5,270 nucleotides of DNA from Actinomycetes bacterium (GCA_023432235.1 JAEYUX010000165.1:1-5270); one strand, 5' to 3'. Positions 1-5,270 are shown, counted from the first letter of the stretch. Made by a program: numbers and translations. Notes: a model not told the origin generated them from the letters alone.

Positions 1-140
1 GCGACGATGAGATCGCGGCCAAAGGTGGCGATCGCCCAGTCCGCGACGTGAGCGGCCGACGCGGTTTCGAGTCGGTCGTTGACCCCCGCCACGGTCTCTG
101 CAGTCCACACCGGGGGGTTGAGCAAGGTGAGGTGGCTCAT
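1..140 (-). CDS. cysH: Phosphoadenylyl/adenylyl-sulfate reductase, N-terminal part (runs off the left edge)
   Basis: Only the first 46 codons are inside the window. The start ATG (140-138) overlaps the sulfite reductase stop TGA as ATGA, and an AGGAGG sits at 156-151, about 10 nt upstream, so translation is probably coupled. The visible protein has a poorly conserved head, then an amphipathic stretch and 'ADWAIATFGRDLIV'. That matches the helix plus first strand that open the PP-loop (SSFG) domain of CysH proteins; the SSFG loop itself and the C-terminal cysteines lie outside. The family reduces PAPS or APS to sulfite with thioredoxin or glutathione, in the cytoplasm, giving the substrate of the enzyme encoded just upstream. 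The identity rests on this short segment plus the operon context. Whether it prefers APS or PAPS cannot be judged here. Confidence 0.75.
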   Translation of the reverse strand, partial: MSHLTLLNPPVWTAETVAGVNDRLETASAAHVADWAIATFGRDLIV

Positions 141-1954
141 CGGAGCAGTTCCTCCTCAGCCCGGAACGCCCACGACGCGAAGGACTCGCCGTCAGTGCGG
201 TTGTCGAGGTAGTGGCGCGTGACGCGGGTGACGTACTCCGGCATGCCGTCGGCCTTCACCTTGTGACCGCGCAACTTGCGGCCAAAGTCGTTGTCGTCGC
301 CGAGGCCCAAGCGTCCGCCGAGGTGGACTTGGTATCCGGGGACCTGCTCGCCGGTTTCGTCGTCGAGCACCAACTGTCCCTTGAAGCCGATGTCCGCCAC
401 CTGCACACGGGCGCACGAATTGGGGCAACCGTTGACGTGCACGGTGATCGGCGCGTCAAGAGTGGGAAACTCCTCGTCAAGCTTGGCGACCACTTCACGG
501 GCCGTGGCCTTGGTCTCGACGATGGCGAGCTTGCAGTACTCGATGCCGGTGCACGCGATGACGTTGCGGTGGAACTCGCCTGGCTGGGACTCGAGTTCGA
601 GCTCGCGCAGTCCGTTCACCACGTCGCTCACCTTGTCCTTGGGGATGTCAAGGATGAGGATCTTTTGGAGCGGTGTGAGCCGGATGCGGCGAGAACCAGC
701 CGCCTCCGCGATCTCGACGATGCGGAGCAGCTTGGTCCCGGAGATGCGACCCGCGATGGGCGCGACGCCAACAAACCATGCACCGTCGGTTTGCTCGTAC
801 ACGCCGACGTGGTCACCGCGCTCGCCCGGCGTGGCCGTGAGCGGCGCGGGGCCCTTGGGCAACTCGTAATGCAGGTACTCGTCCTGAAGAACCTGGAGGA
901 ACTTCTCGGGTCCCCAGTCTTTGACGAGGAACTTGAGGCGCGCACGGTTGCGAAGTCGTCGGTAGCCGTAGTCGCGGAAGATGCTCGTCACGCCTGCCCA
1001 CACCTCGTGTGCAATCTCAGGCTTGACGAATACGCCCAGTCGCGCCCCGAGCATCGGGTTCACCGACAGGCCTCCGCCTACCCACAGGTCGTATCCGATC
1101 CCGAGTTCTGGGTGCTCCACCGCGCAGAATGCGATGTCTTGGACCTCATGGAGGATGTCGGGAACGGGCATTCCGGTGAAGGCGGTCTTGTACTTGCGCG
1201 GCAGGTTGGAGAACTCGGGGTTGCCGATGTAGCGAGCCTTGATCTCCTCCATCTGCGGGGTGGGGTCAATCAACTCATTCTTTGCCACCCCAGCCACGGG
1301 TGACCCGAGAATGACGCGGGGTACGTCGCCGCACGCTTCAGTGGAGTTCAGGCCCACGGCCTCAATGCGACGGAAGATCTCAGGAACGTCCTCGATGCGG
1401 ATCCAGTGCAACTGAATGTTCTGGCGGTCCGAGACGTCCGCGGTGTCCCGGGCCAGGTCGCGCGAGATCTCGCCGATCACCCGCGCCTGCTCCGTGGACA
1501 GCTGGCCACCATCGGAACGCACCCGCAACATGAAGTACTCGTCGTCAAGCTGGTGCGGATCGAGGATCGCTGTCTTGCCGCCGTCGATGCCCGGACGGCG
1601 CTGCGTGTACAAACCCCACCAGCGGAAGCGGCCGCGCAGGTCGGTTGAAGGGATCGACCAGAAACCCCACTTTGAGTACATCGTCTCGATGCGCTCCCGC
1701 ACGCGCAGCGGGTCACCGACTGACTTGATCTCCTCGTTGGGGTTGAGCGGAGTGCGGTCACCGAAGGCCCACTGGCCGTCCTTGGCCACGGAGTTCTTGC
1801 GGGCAGCGGCTTCACGCGTGCGGATGAGGCGTGCCTCTTCGCGATGACGCCGACGCTCTTCTGCCTCGGCGTCAACAGGCGCGGTCGCCGGTGCGGCGGT
1901 CACGGCGTCAGGGCGCGCGTCAGCATCACGCGTGGTGTCGGTGGGGAGGCTCAC
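137..1954 (-). CDS. sirA: Ferredoxin-dependent assimilatory sulfite reductase (SirA/NirA type)
   Basis: A 605-residue siroheme/[4Fe-4S] enzyme that reduces sulfite to sulfide with six electrons from ferredoxin, in the cytoplasm. The two ferrodoxin-like half domains and siroheme regions are recognisable: 'RGRFRWWGLYTQR' (about 107-119), 'DTADVSDRQNIQLHW' (170-184), 'STEACGD' (204-210), 'LPRKYK' (251-256), 'DLWVGGGLS' (289-297). The cluster cysteines are C468 and C474 (ACTGIEYC) and C510 and C514 (NGCPNSC). Y116 and C208 are 92 residues apart, as are the cross-linked Tyr69 and Cys161 of Mycobacterium tuberculosis SirA. This, together with the adjacent cysH, favours sulfite over nitrite as substrate. 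The start is GTG with AGAGGAGG at 1966-1959. About 47 residues precede the region that aligns with the mycobacterial N-terminus; they are rich in Ala, Glu and Arg. The stop overlaps cysH. The gene is probably controlled by the Cys-codon leader upstream. A ferredoxin-nitrite reductase is the main alternative. Confidence 0.93.
   Translation of the reverse strand: MSLPTDTTRDADARPDAVTAAPATAPVDAEAEERRRHREEARLIRTREAAARKNSVAKDGQWAFGDRTPLNPNEEIKSVGDPLRVRERIETMYSKWGFWSIPSTDLRGRFRWWGLYTQRRPGIDGGKTAILDPHQLDDEYFMLRVRSDGGQLSTEQARVIGEISRDLARDTADVSDRQNIQLHWIRIEDVPEIFRRIEAVGLNSTEACGDVPRVILGSPVAGVAKNELIDPTPQMEEIKARYIGNPEFSNLPRKYKTAFTGMPVPDILHEVQDIAFCAVEHPELGIGYDLWVGGGLSVNPMLGARLGVFVKPEIAHEVWAGVTSIFRDYGYRRLRNRARLKFLVKDWGPEKFLQVLQDEYLHYELPKGPAPLTATPGERGDHVGVYEQTDGAWFVGVAPIAGRISGTKLLRIVEIAEAAGSRRIRLTPLQKILILDIPKDKVSDVVNGLRELELESQPGEFHRNVIACTGIEYCKLAIVETKATAREVVAKLDEEFPTLDAPITVHVNGCPNSCARVQVADIGFKGQLVLDDETGEQVPGYQVHLGGRLGLGDDNDFGRKLRGHKVKADGMPEYVTRVTRHYLDNRTDGESFASWAFRAEEELLR
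151..157 (-). promoter_or_regulatory. Ribosome binding site of cysH inside the end of sirA
   Basis: The minus strand reads GAGGAGG about 10 nt before the cysH ATG. It is formed by the Glu-Glu codons near the sirA C-terminus (residues EEELLR). With the ATGA stop/start overlap this suggests reinitiation or coupled translation of the two sulfate-reduction enzymes. Confidence 0.7.
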
Positions 1955-2059
1955 CGATCCTCCTCTGGGGAGTTCAGTGGGAGCCAGGCTGCGAGCGCGC
2001 TCAGCGGCGCTCGGGAGGCCGAGCGCCCAGGGTTGCAGGAGTTTGCGTCCGTGGGCGAC
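1955..2059 (-). promoter_or_regulatory. Candidate attenuator leader of sirA-cysH (alternative hairpins)
   Basis: This is the 105 nt between the leader-peptide stop and the sirA GTG, read on the minus strand. It holds a perfect 9-bp hairpin: GGCGCTCGG (2027-2019), loop CCTC, CCGAGCGCC (2014-2006). Two competing pairings exist. CGCCCA (2057-2052), just after the leader stop codon, can pair with TGGGCG (2029-2024), which overlaps the first arm. CGAGCGC (2013-2007), in the second arm, can pair with GCGCTCG (1998-1992). No U-run follows any stem, so a classical intrinsic terminator is unlikely. The CCTCC at 2018-2014, in and beside the loop, is complementary to the GGAGG of the sirA ribosome site, so translational or Rho-linked control is possible. 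The pairings are seen in the sequence; their role is inferred. Confidence 0.6.
1959..1966 (-). promoter_or_regulatory. Strong ribosome binding site deciding the sirA GTG start
   Basis: AGAGGAGG lies 4 nt before the GTG at 1954-1952. No in-frame Met occurs before residue 92, which is already inside the conserved core, so this site fixes the long N-terminus. Confidence 0.75.
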
Positions 2060-2128
2060 TCAGGCCGACAGACACATGACACAGCACATTGAGCGCATGA
2101 CGCGCTGCGAGGCGTGCTGGATTGTCAT
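2060..2128 (-). CDS. Cys-rich leader peptide (22 codons) upstream of sirA-cysH
   Basis: The minus-strand ORF starts at ATG 2128-2126 and stops at TGA 2062-2060. It begins MTIQHASQ and ends MRSMCCVMCLSA. Cys codons are TGC-TGT at 2086-2081 and TGT at 2074-2072, close to the stop; cysteine is a rare residue, so three in the last eight positions is striking. It lies 105 nt upstream of the first gene of a cysteine-pathway operon, on the same strand. No Shine-Dalgarno precedes the ATG, and a possible -10 (CAGACT, 2141-2136) ends 7 nt before it, so it may be translated leaderlessly. In-frame ATGs at codons 11 and 14 are alternative starts that keep all three Cys. Known parallel: short leaderless polycysteine ORFs that act as cysteine-responsive attenuators in mycobacteria. 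The peptide itself probably has no function; ribosome pausing on Cys codons would be the signal. Confidence 0.7.
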   Translation of the reverse strand: MTIQHASQRVMRSMCCVMCLSA

Positions 2129-2135
2129 GGCGGGA

Positions 2136-2165
2136 AGTCTGGCACGGGCCGTAGGTCCCACGCAA
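2136..2165 (-). promoter_or_regulatory. Possible promoter of the leader-sirA-cysH transcript
   Basis: On the minus strand TTGCGT (2165-2160) and CAGACT (2141-2136) are 18 bp apart. Seven bases separate the -10 from the leader ATG, so transcription could begin at or next to the A of the ATG. Each hexamer matches only 3 of 6 consensus positions, though the important second A and last T of the -10 are present. It is weakly supported as sequence; the spacing is what makes it attractive. Confidence 0.35.
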
Positions 2166-2246
2166 CCTCGAATGCGAGCGAGGGCGAGGCGGACTACGCT
2201 GATCACGACTCAGGTCTCGGCGGTCTCGACGGGGTGACTCAAGCGC

Positions 2247-2266
2247 CGGTCCCCTTTGGGGGACCG
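2247..2266. promoter_or_regulatory. 8+8 bp palindrome in the sirA/fprA divergent region
   Basis: CGGTCCCC and GGGGACCG flank the 4-base centre TTTG, with no mismatch. The centre lies about 49 bp upstream of the proposed fprA -10, near -58 relative to the likely start of transcription, a common place for an activator. It could be an operator for a sulfur or redox regulator, or a hairpin in an upstream transcript. I do not recognise it as a known regulator's consensus. Confidence 0.45.
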
Positions 2267-2278
2267 CGAATCGATCGC

Positions 2279-2308
2279 GGCGTACGCCCGCATTTTCGTG
2301 TTTATACT
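2279..2308 (+). promoter_or_regulatory. Possible fprA promoter with a palindrome in place of a -35
   Basis: TATACT at 2303-2308 is the best -10 hexamer in the divergent region and stands out as AT-rich. Nothing resembling TTGACA occurs 16-18 bp upstream; a perfect 10-bp palindrome GGCGTACGCC (2279-2288) lies there instead. Transcription would begin near 2315, giving a 5' leader of about 57 nt. Absence of a -35 suggests dependence on an activator or an alternative sigma factor. Confidence 0.4.
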
Positions 2309-2371
2309 TGCGCCCGTTGTCCGCCGCGGCCCAACATCCGTGTGCCACACCATCCATCCGGGAGAACCTCC

Positions 2372-3754
2372 GTGAGTCCTGATCGCCCCCTCCGCGTCGC
2401 CGTCATCGGCGCCGGTCCCGCCGGTACGTATGCCTCCGACATCCTTTCCAAGTCGGGCATGCCGGTGTCGATCGACATCATCGAGCGCCTGCCCGCGCCC
2501 TTCGGCCTTGTCCGCTATGGCGTGGCTCCCGACCACCCGCGAATCAAGCAGATCATCGTCGCGCTGGCCAATGTGTTGGGGCGAGGCGACATCCGCCTTC
2601 TCGCCAATGTGAACGTGGGCACTGACCTCACCCTTGACGACCTCCGTGAGCACTACGATGCCGTCATTTTTGCCACGGGTTCTTTCGAAGACGCTGACCT
2701 CGACATCCCTGGTATTGACCTGGATGGATCGTACGGAGCCGCCGATTTTGTGTCGTGGTACGACGGCCACCCCGATGTGCCGCGGACGTGGCCGCTGACG
2801 GCCAAAGAGGTCGCTGTTTTTGGCGTCGGAAATGTGGCCCTTGACGTGGCCCGAATCCTCGCGAAGCACGTGAAGGATCTTCGCCCCACCGACATCCCGC
2901 CAAACGTTGAAGAAGGCCTTGCGGCCTCCCCGGTGACAGACGTGCACGTCTTTGGTCGCCGTGGTCCCGCGCAGGTGAAGTTCTCGCCTCTCGAGCTTCG
3001 CGAACTCGGTCACGTGCCCGATGTCGACGTCATCGTGTACCCCGAGGACTACGACTTTGATGAGGGCTCGCTTGCAGCCATTGACGCTCATCACCAGACC
3101 AAGCAAGTGGTGAAGACGCTCACCGACTGGACGCTCCGCGAGCCCACGGGCGCCTCCCGCCGCATCCACCTCCACCTCCTCCAGGCGCCGCGCGAGATTC
3201 TCGGCGAAGACGGCAAGGTTGTGGGTGTCCGCATGGAGCGCATGCAGCTCGACGGCACTGGCAACGTCACGCCCACGGGTGAGCTCATCGACTACCCCGT
3301 TCAGGCCGTTTACCGCGCGGTGGGCTACTGGGGTACCGAGATCGAGGGCGTTCCGTTTGATCACTACCGCGGCACCATTCGCAACCAGGGTGGCCGCGTT
3401 GTCGACGAGTCGGGCGAGCACGTGCCGGGCTACTACACGACCGGCTGGATCAAGCGCGGTCCGGTGGGTCTCATTGGCTCCACGAAGTCCGACGCTCAAG
3501 AAACGATCGAGAACCTCGTTGCCGACGCCGAATCGCTTTACGCAAACTCGCAGGCGGGAGCTGAGCAGTTGAGTCCCGACAACGTGTTGAACCTTCTCAA
3601 GAGTCGCGGCGTGCCCGTGGTGGAATGGCATGACTGGCAGGTGCTCGATGAGCACGAGCGTTTGCTCGGCGAGAATGAAGGCCGTGAGCGCGTCAAGGTG
3701 GTGCCCCGCGACGAGATGACCGACATCGCGAAGAAGCGCCTCGCTCGCCCATAA
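2372..3754 (+). CDS. fprA: Ferredoxin-NADP(+) reductase, FprA/adrenodoxin-reductase type
   Basis: A 460-residue flavoprotein, about the length of M. tuberculosis FprA, that moves electrons between NADPH and ferredoxin in the cytoplasm. The FAD-binding GxGxxG is VIGAGPAG at 11-18, followed by the family signature ERLPAPFGLVRYGVAPDH (38-55). The NADPH-binding motif is GVGNVALD at 151-158, and the Arg pair R196-R197 (FGRRGPAQ) is placed to bind the 2'-phosphate. The C-terminal FAD contact is GWIKRGPVGLIG from 358. The reading frame stays open upstream to 2114, but homology begins right after the GTG at 2372, which has GGGAG at 2360-2364 with a 7-nt spacer, so this start is chosen. It is divergent from sirA, like the fpr2/cys arrangement known in Corynebacterium glutamicum, so it probably reduces the ferredoxin used by sulfite reductase. 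Other ferredoxin clients are possible. Confidence 0.94.
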   Translation: MSPDRPLRVAVIGAGPAGTYASDILSKSGMPVSIDIIERLPAPFGLVRYGVAPDHPRIKQIIVALANVLGRGDIRLLANVNVGTDLTLDDLREHYDAVIFATGSFEDADLDIPGIDLDGSYGAADFVSWYDGHPDVPRTWPLTAKEVAVFGVGNVALDVARILAKHVKDLRPTDIPPNVEEGLAASPVTDVHVFGRRGPAQVKFSPLELRELGHVPDVDVIVYPEDYDFDEGSLAAIDAHHQTKQVVKTLTDWTLREPTGASRRIHLHLLQAPREILGEDGKVVGVRMERMQLDGTGNVTPTGELIDYPVQAVYRAVGYWGTEIEGVPFDHYRGTIRNQGGRVVDESGEHVPGYYTTGWIKRGPVGLIGSTKSDAQETIENLVADAESLYANSQAGAEQLSPDNVLNLLKSRGVPVVEWHDWQVLDEHERLLGENEGRERVKVVPRDEMTDIAKKRLARP

Positions 3755-3840
3755 GGGGAAGCGCACACTCGCAAAGTCGTTTCTGACCTGCGGGAACGCT
3801 GACGCACGGCCACCCGTTTTGTCGTTGCGAGGAGGATGAC

Positions 3841-4719
3841 GTGGAAACGCGCCGGTTCTATAACGGGTTCAAGACCTTCGGTCTTTTCATTGTGCTGTGG
3901 GTGGTGGTGCTGGCGCTTGGCGTCGTCGTTGGCGACGGGCAGTACCTGTTCCTCTTCGCTGGCCTTGGCGTCGTTGGCACCGCGATTGGCTACTGGAATT
4001 CCGCCACTCTCGCGATTCGTGCGATGCACGCACGCCCAGTCACCGAGGTCGAGCAACCCGCGATGTATCGCATCGTGCGTGAGCTGAGCCGCGAGGCCAA
4101 CCAGCCGATGCCCGCGCTCTACGTGTCTCCCACCACCGCCCCCAACGCCTTCGCCACGGGCCGCAATCCAGCCAATGCTGCCGTGTGCTGCACGGAAGGC
4201 ATCTTGCAACTGCTCGACGAGCGCGAACTGCGCGGGGTGCTTGGCCACGAACTGATGCACGTGTACAACCGCGACATCCTCATCGGCTCCGTGGCCGCGG
4301 CGCTTGCCGGCATCATCACGTCCGTTGCGCAGTTCCTCCTGTTCTTTGGCGGTGGCCGCAGTAGCCGCGACAACCCCCTTGGCCCGATCGCCCTGCTTGC
4401 GATGATGGTGCTTGCGCCGTTCGCCGCCACACTCATTCGGATGTCGATCTCGCGAACACGCGAATTCGAGGCGGACCGATCGGGAGCCCAGTTGACGGGG
4501 GATCCGCTGGCCTTGGCATCTGCCCTGCGCAAATTGGAGGCGGGGACCGCCGCTCGGCCCCTTCAGCAGACCCCTCAACTCGAGAACGTGAGCCACCTCT
4601 TCATCGCGAACCCATTCCGAGGAGTGGGACTTGCGAGGCTCTTCGCCACGCACCCGCCGATGGAAGAGCGTATTCAACGCCTCGAGGAGATGAACGCGGG
4701 CAGAGGCTTTCTCCCGTAG
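3841..4719 (+). CDS. htpX: M48 family membrane zinc metalloprotease HtpX
   Basis: A 292-residue membrane protease, the usual HtpX length. The zinc site is HELMH at 136-140 (H136, H140, catalytic E137), with the third ligand E208 in the ExxxD motif REFEADR (207-213). The order of parts is: two N-terminal membrane segments (about 13-30 and 35-51), a cytosolic loop with 'PNAFATGRNP' (101-110) typical of the family, HExxH, two more hydrophobic segments (about 147-169 and 182-200), the ExxxD helix, and the C-terminal 'THPPMEERI' (270-278). HtpX proteins degrade misfolded membrane proteins; the active site faces the cytoplasm. The GTG start has AGGAGG at 3830-3835 five bases upstream; the ATG at 3836 is out of frame. 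It follows fprA by 86 bp on the same strand with no clear terminator between, so some read-through is possible, but no functional link is evident. Confidence 0.93.
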   Translation: METRRFYNGFKTFGLFIVLWVVVLALGVVVGDGQYLFLFAGLGVVGTAIGYWNSATLAIRAMHARPVTEVEQPAMYRIVRELSREANQPMPALYVSPTTAPNAFATGRNPANAAVCCTEGILQLLDERELRGVLGHELMHVYNRDILIGSVAAALAGIITSVAQFLLFFGGGRSSRDNPLGPIALLAMMVLAPFAATLIRMSISRTREFEADRSGAQLTGDPLALASALRKLEAGTAARPLQQTPQLENVSHLFIANPFRGVGLARLFATHPPMEERIQRLEEMNAGRGFLP

Positions 4720-4821
4720 GTCCTGTCCGCATGTCACAGGTCTGATGGGGCCGACGCGGGGATCATTCGCACCCAGAACAACCGCTACGCGCACAGATGA
4801 GGGTGAATACGCTGACGCTCA

Positions 4822-4850
4822 TTGCGTCTTGAGCAGGCGGACGTTAATGT
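4822..4850 (+). promoter_or_regulatory. Possible promoter of the surface-protein gene
   Basis: TTGCGT (4822-4827) and TAATGT (4845-4850) have the standard 17-bp spacing; the -10 fits the TANNNT form common in actinobacteria. Transcription would start near 4857, inside the Crp/GlxR-like site, giving a leader of roughly 58 nt. Both hexamers match only half of the consensus. Confidence 0.3.
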
Positions 4851-4863
4851 GACCTAAGTCACA
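4848..4863. promoter_or_regulatory. Crp/GlxR-family operator, perfect match
   Basis: TGTGACCTAAGTCACA has perfect 6-bp half-sites around CTAA and fits the TGTGANNTANNTCACA consensus of actinobacterial GlxR/Crp (cAMP-responsive regulators) at every fixed position. It lies 51 bp before the surface-protein ATG, in an intergenic region and downstream of htpX, so it most likely controls that gene. If the proposed promoter is right, it covers the end of the -10 and the transcription start, which suggests repression. The regulator itself is not in the window. Confidence 0.75.
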
Positions 4864-4914
4864 CGCTGGCTTCTCGGCTTCGCGTGCTGTGGGGGTTCAA
4901 GGCTGAGGGAGCCG

Positions 4915-5270
4915 ATGTTGGTGCTGAAGACTGTATTTCGCCGCGCCGTGAGCGCGCTGATGACCGTTGTTGTTGCAGGCGTTGTTGTTGCTGTTCCAGC
5001 AACAGCCGCCCCGGGGGATCCCGAGTATCTTACGGTCGTCAAGACGGTGACGAATGCAACGCCCGATCCTGGCGAGCCATTCACCTTTGAAGTGCATGTC
5101 AACTGCTCGGAGCAGTCATGTCTCGACGCCACGTTGACTGACGAGTTCCCGGCGGAGCTCGAGGGCTTTGAGGTGCGGAGCGTTCTCTTCACCCCGTCCG
5201 AATCGGTCATTCCGCGCTCCGTGACGTGGGATGTCGATGGCGTGACGTCGCCCACTGCGCCGGCCGTCCT
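4915..5270 (+). CDS. Secreted surface protein with DUF11/isopeptide-like domain, N-terminal part (runs off the right edge)
   Basis: The frame stays open from the ATG at 4915 to the window end (118 codons). The N-terminus is a Sec signal peptide: K5, R9, R10, a hydrophobic Val/Ala core (about 11-27), then VPATAAPGD with a signal peptidase I site (AxA at 29-31; cleavage after 31 or 32). The mature part opens with 'YLTVVKTVTNATPDPGEPFTFEV', a beta strand pattern typical of DUF11 and isopeptide-forming fimbrial or adhesin domains (xVxKxV...PGxxFTF). 'CSEQSCLDATLTDEFP' follows, with a Cys pair five apart and the usual (L/V)TDxxP ending. Such proteins are cell-wall anchored or pilus-like in Gram-positive bacteria; an LPxTG end, if any, lies outside. 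GAGGGAG at 4905-4911 is the ribosome site; GTG at 4921 is an alternative start. Family-level call only; function beyond surface exposure is inferred. Confidence 0.75.
   Translation, partial: MLVLKTVFRRAVSALMTVVVAGVVVAVPATAAPGDPEYLTVVKTVTNATPDPGEPFTFEVHVNCSEQSCLDATLTDEFPAELEGFEVRSVLFTPSESVIPRSVTWDVDGVTSPTAPAV

Noticed and set aside
212..1303. Long plus-strand open frame (363 codons) opposite sirA
   Set aside because: It is antisense to a well-conserved gene, its translation has no recognisable motif, and long antisense frames are expected in GC-rich codon usage.
137..1954. Ferredoxin-nitrite reductase as the function of the siroheme enzyme
   Set aside because: The Tyr-Cys pair at SirA spacing, the overlap with cysH and the Cys-codon leader all point to sulfite; not excluded by sequence alone.
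2056..2214. Direct repeat CGACTCAGG at 2056-2064 and 2206-2214
   Set aside because: A 9-bp repeat in a 400-bp GC-rich region is likely by chance, and one copy lies over the leader stop codon.
2114..2371. Upstream in-frame extension of fprA
   Set aside because: The added 86 residues have no resemblance to the family, cross the divergent control region and the proposed promoter, and the GTG at 2372 has its own ribosome site.
2340..2375. 11-codon GTG ORF (one Cys) whose TGA overlaps the fprA GTG
   Set aside because: It has one Cys only, no ribosome site and no hairpins; such overlaps occur by chance, so I do not call a second leader peptide.
2210..3766. Minus-strand open frame of 518 codons opposite fprA
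   Set aside because: The plus strand encodes an unmistakable FprA; the antisense protein shows only the His/Val/Arg-rich composition of a codon-phase shadow.
4722..4740. CCTGT...ACAGG inverted repeat after htpX as a terminator
   Set aside because: It has only a 5-bp stem, a 9-base loop and no T-run; too weak to call.
3538..4794. Minus-strand open frame of 418 codons opposite htpX and the end of fprA
   Set aside because: It spans two real genes and has the low-complexity charged composition of a shadow, with no family resemblance.

Overview
The window is GC-rich, uses GTG starts and AGGAGG-type ribosome sites, and every recognisable protein looks actinobacterial. The two redox enzymes closely resemble mycobacterial SirA and FprA, which points to Actinomycetota, possibly Micrococcales. 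The order-level guess is weak. It holds one partial gene at each edge, three complete genes and one tiny leader ORF.

Left half, minus strand: an assimilatory sulfate reduction operon. A ferredoxin-dependent sulfite reductase (137-1954) overlaps by ATGA the start of cysH (PAPS/APS reductase, 1-140), which runs off the left edge. The sulfite reductase is preceded on the same strand by a 22-codon ORF (2060-2128) whose end reads MCCVMCLSA, with three Cys codons, and then by about 105 nt that can fold into mutually exclusive hairpins before a strong ribosome site. This has the layout of a cysteine-responsive attenuator, comparable in idea to the leaderless polycysteine uORFs described in mycobacteria. 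It is the most interesting element of the window.

Middle, plus strand: across a 417-bp divergent control region lies an FprA/adrenodoxin-reductase-type ferredoxin-NADP reductase (2372-3754). It probably supplies reduced ferredoxin to the sulfite reductase. The shared region also holds an 8+8 bp palindrome and a palindrome at the expected -35 position of fprA.

Right, plus strand: an M48 membrane metalloprotease of the HtpX type (3841-4719), then a 195-bp intergenic stretch carrying a perfect Crp/GlxR-type operator (TGTGACCTAAGTCACA). Last comes the 5' end of a secreted surface protein (4915 to the right edge) with a signal peptide and the beginning of a DUF11/isopeptide-like domain.

Working model: low cysteine relieves attenuation of sirA-cysH. 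FprA passes electrons from NADPH to a ferredoxin encoded elsewhere, SirA reduces sulfite to sulfide, and CysH supplies the sulfite. The protease and surface protein look functionally unrelated to this pathway.
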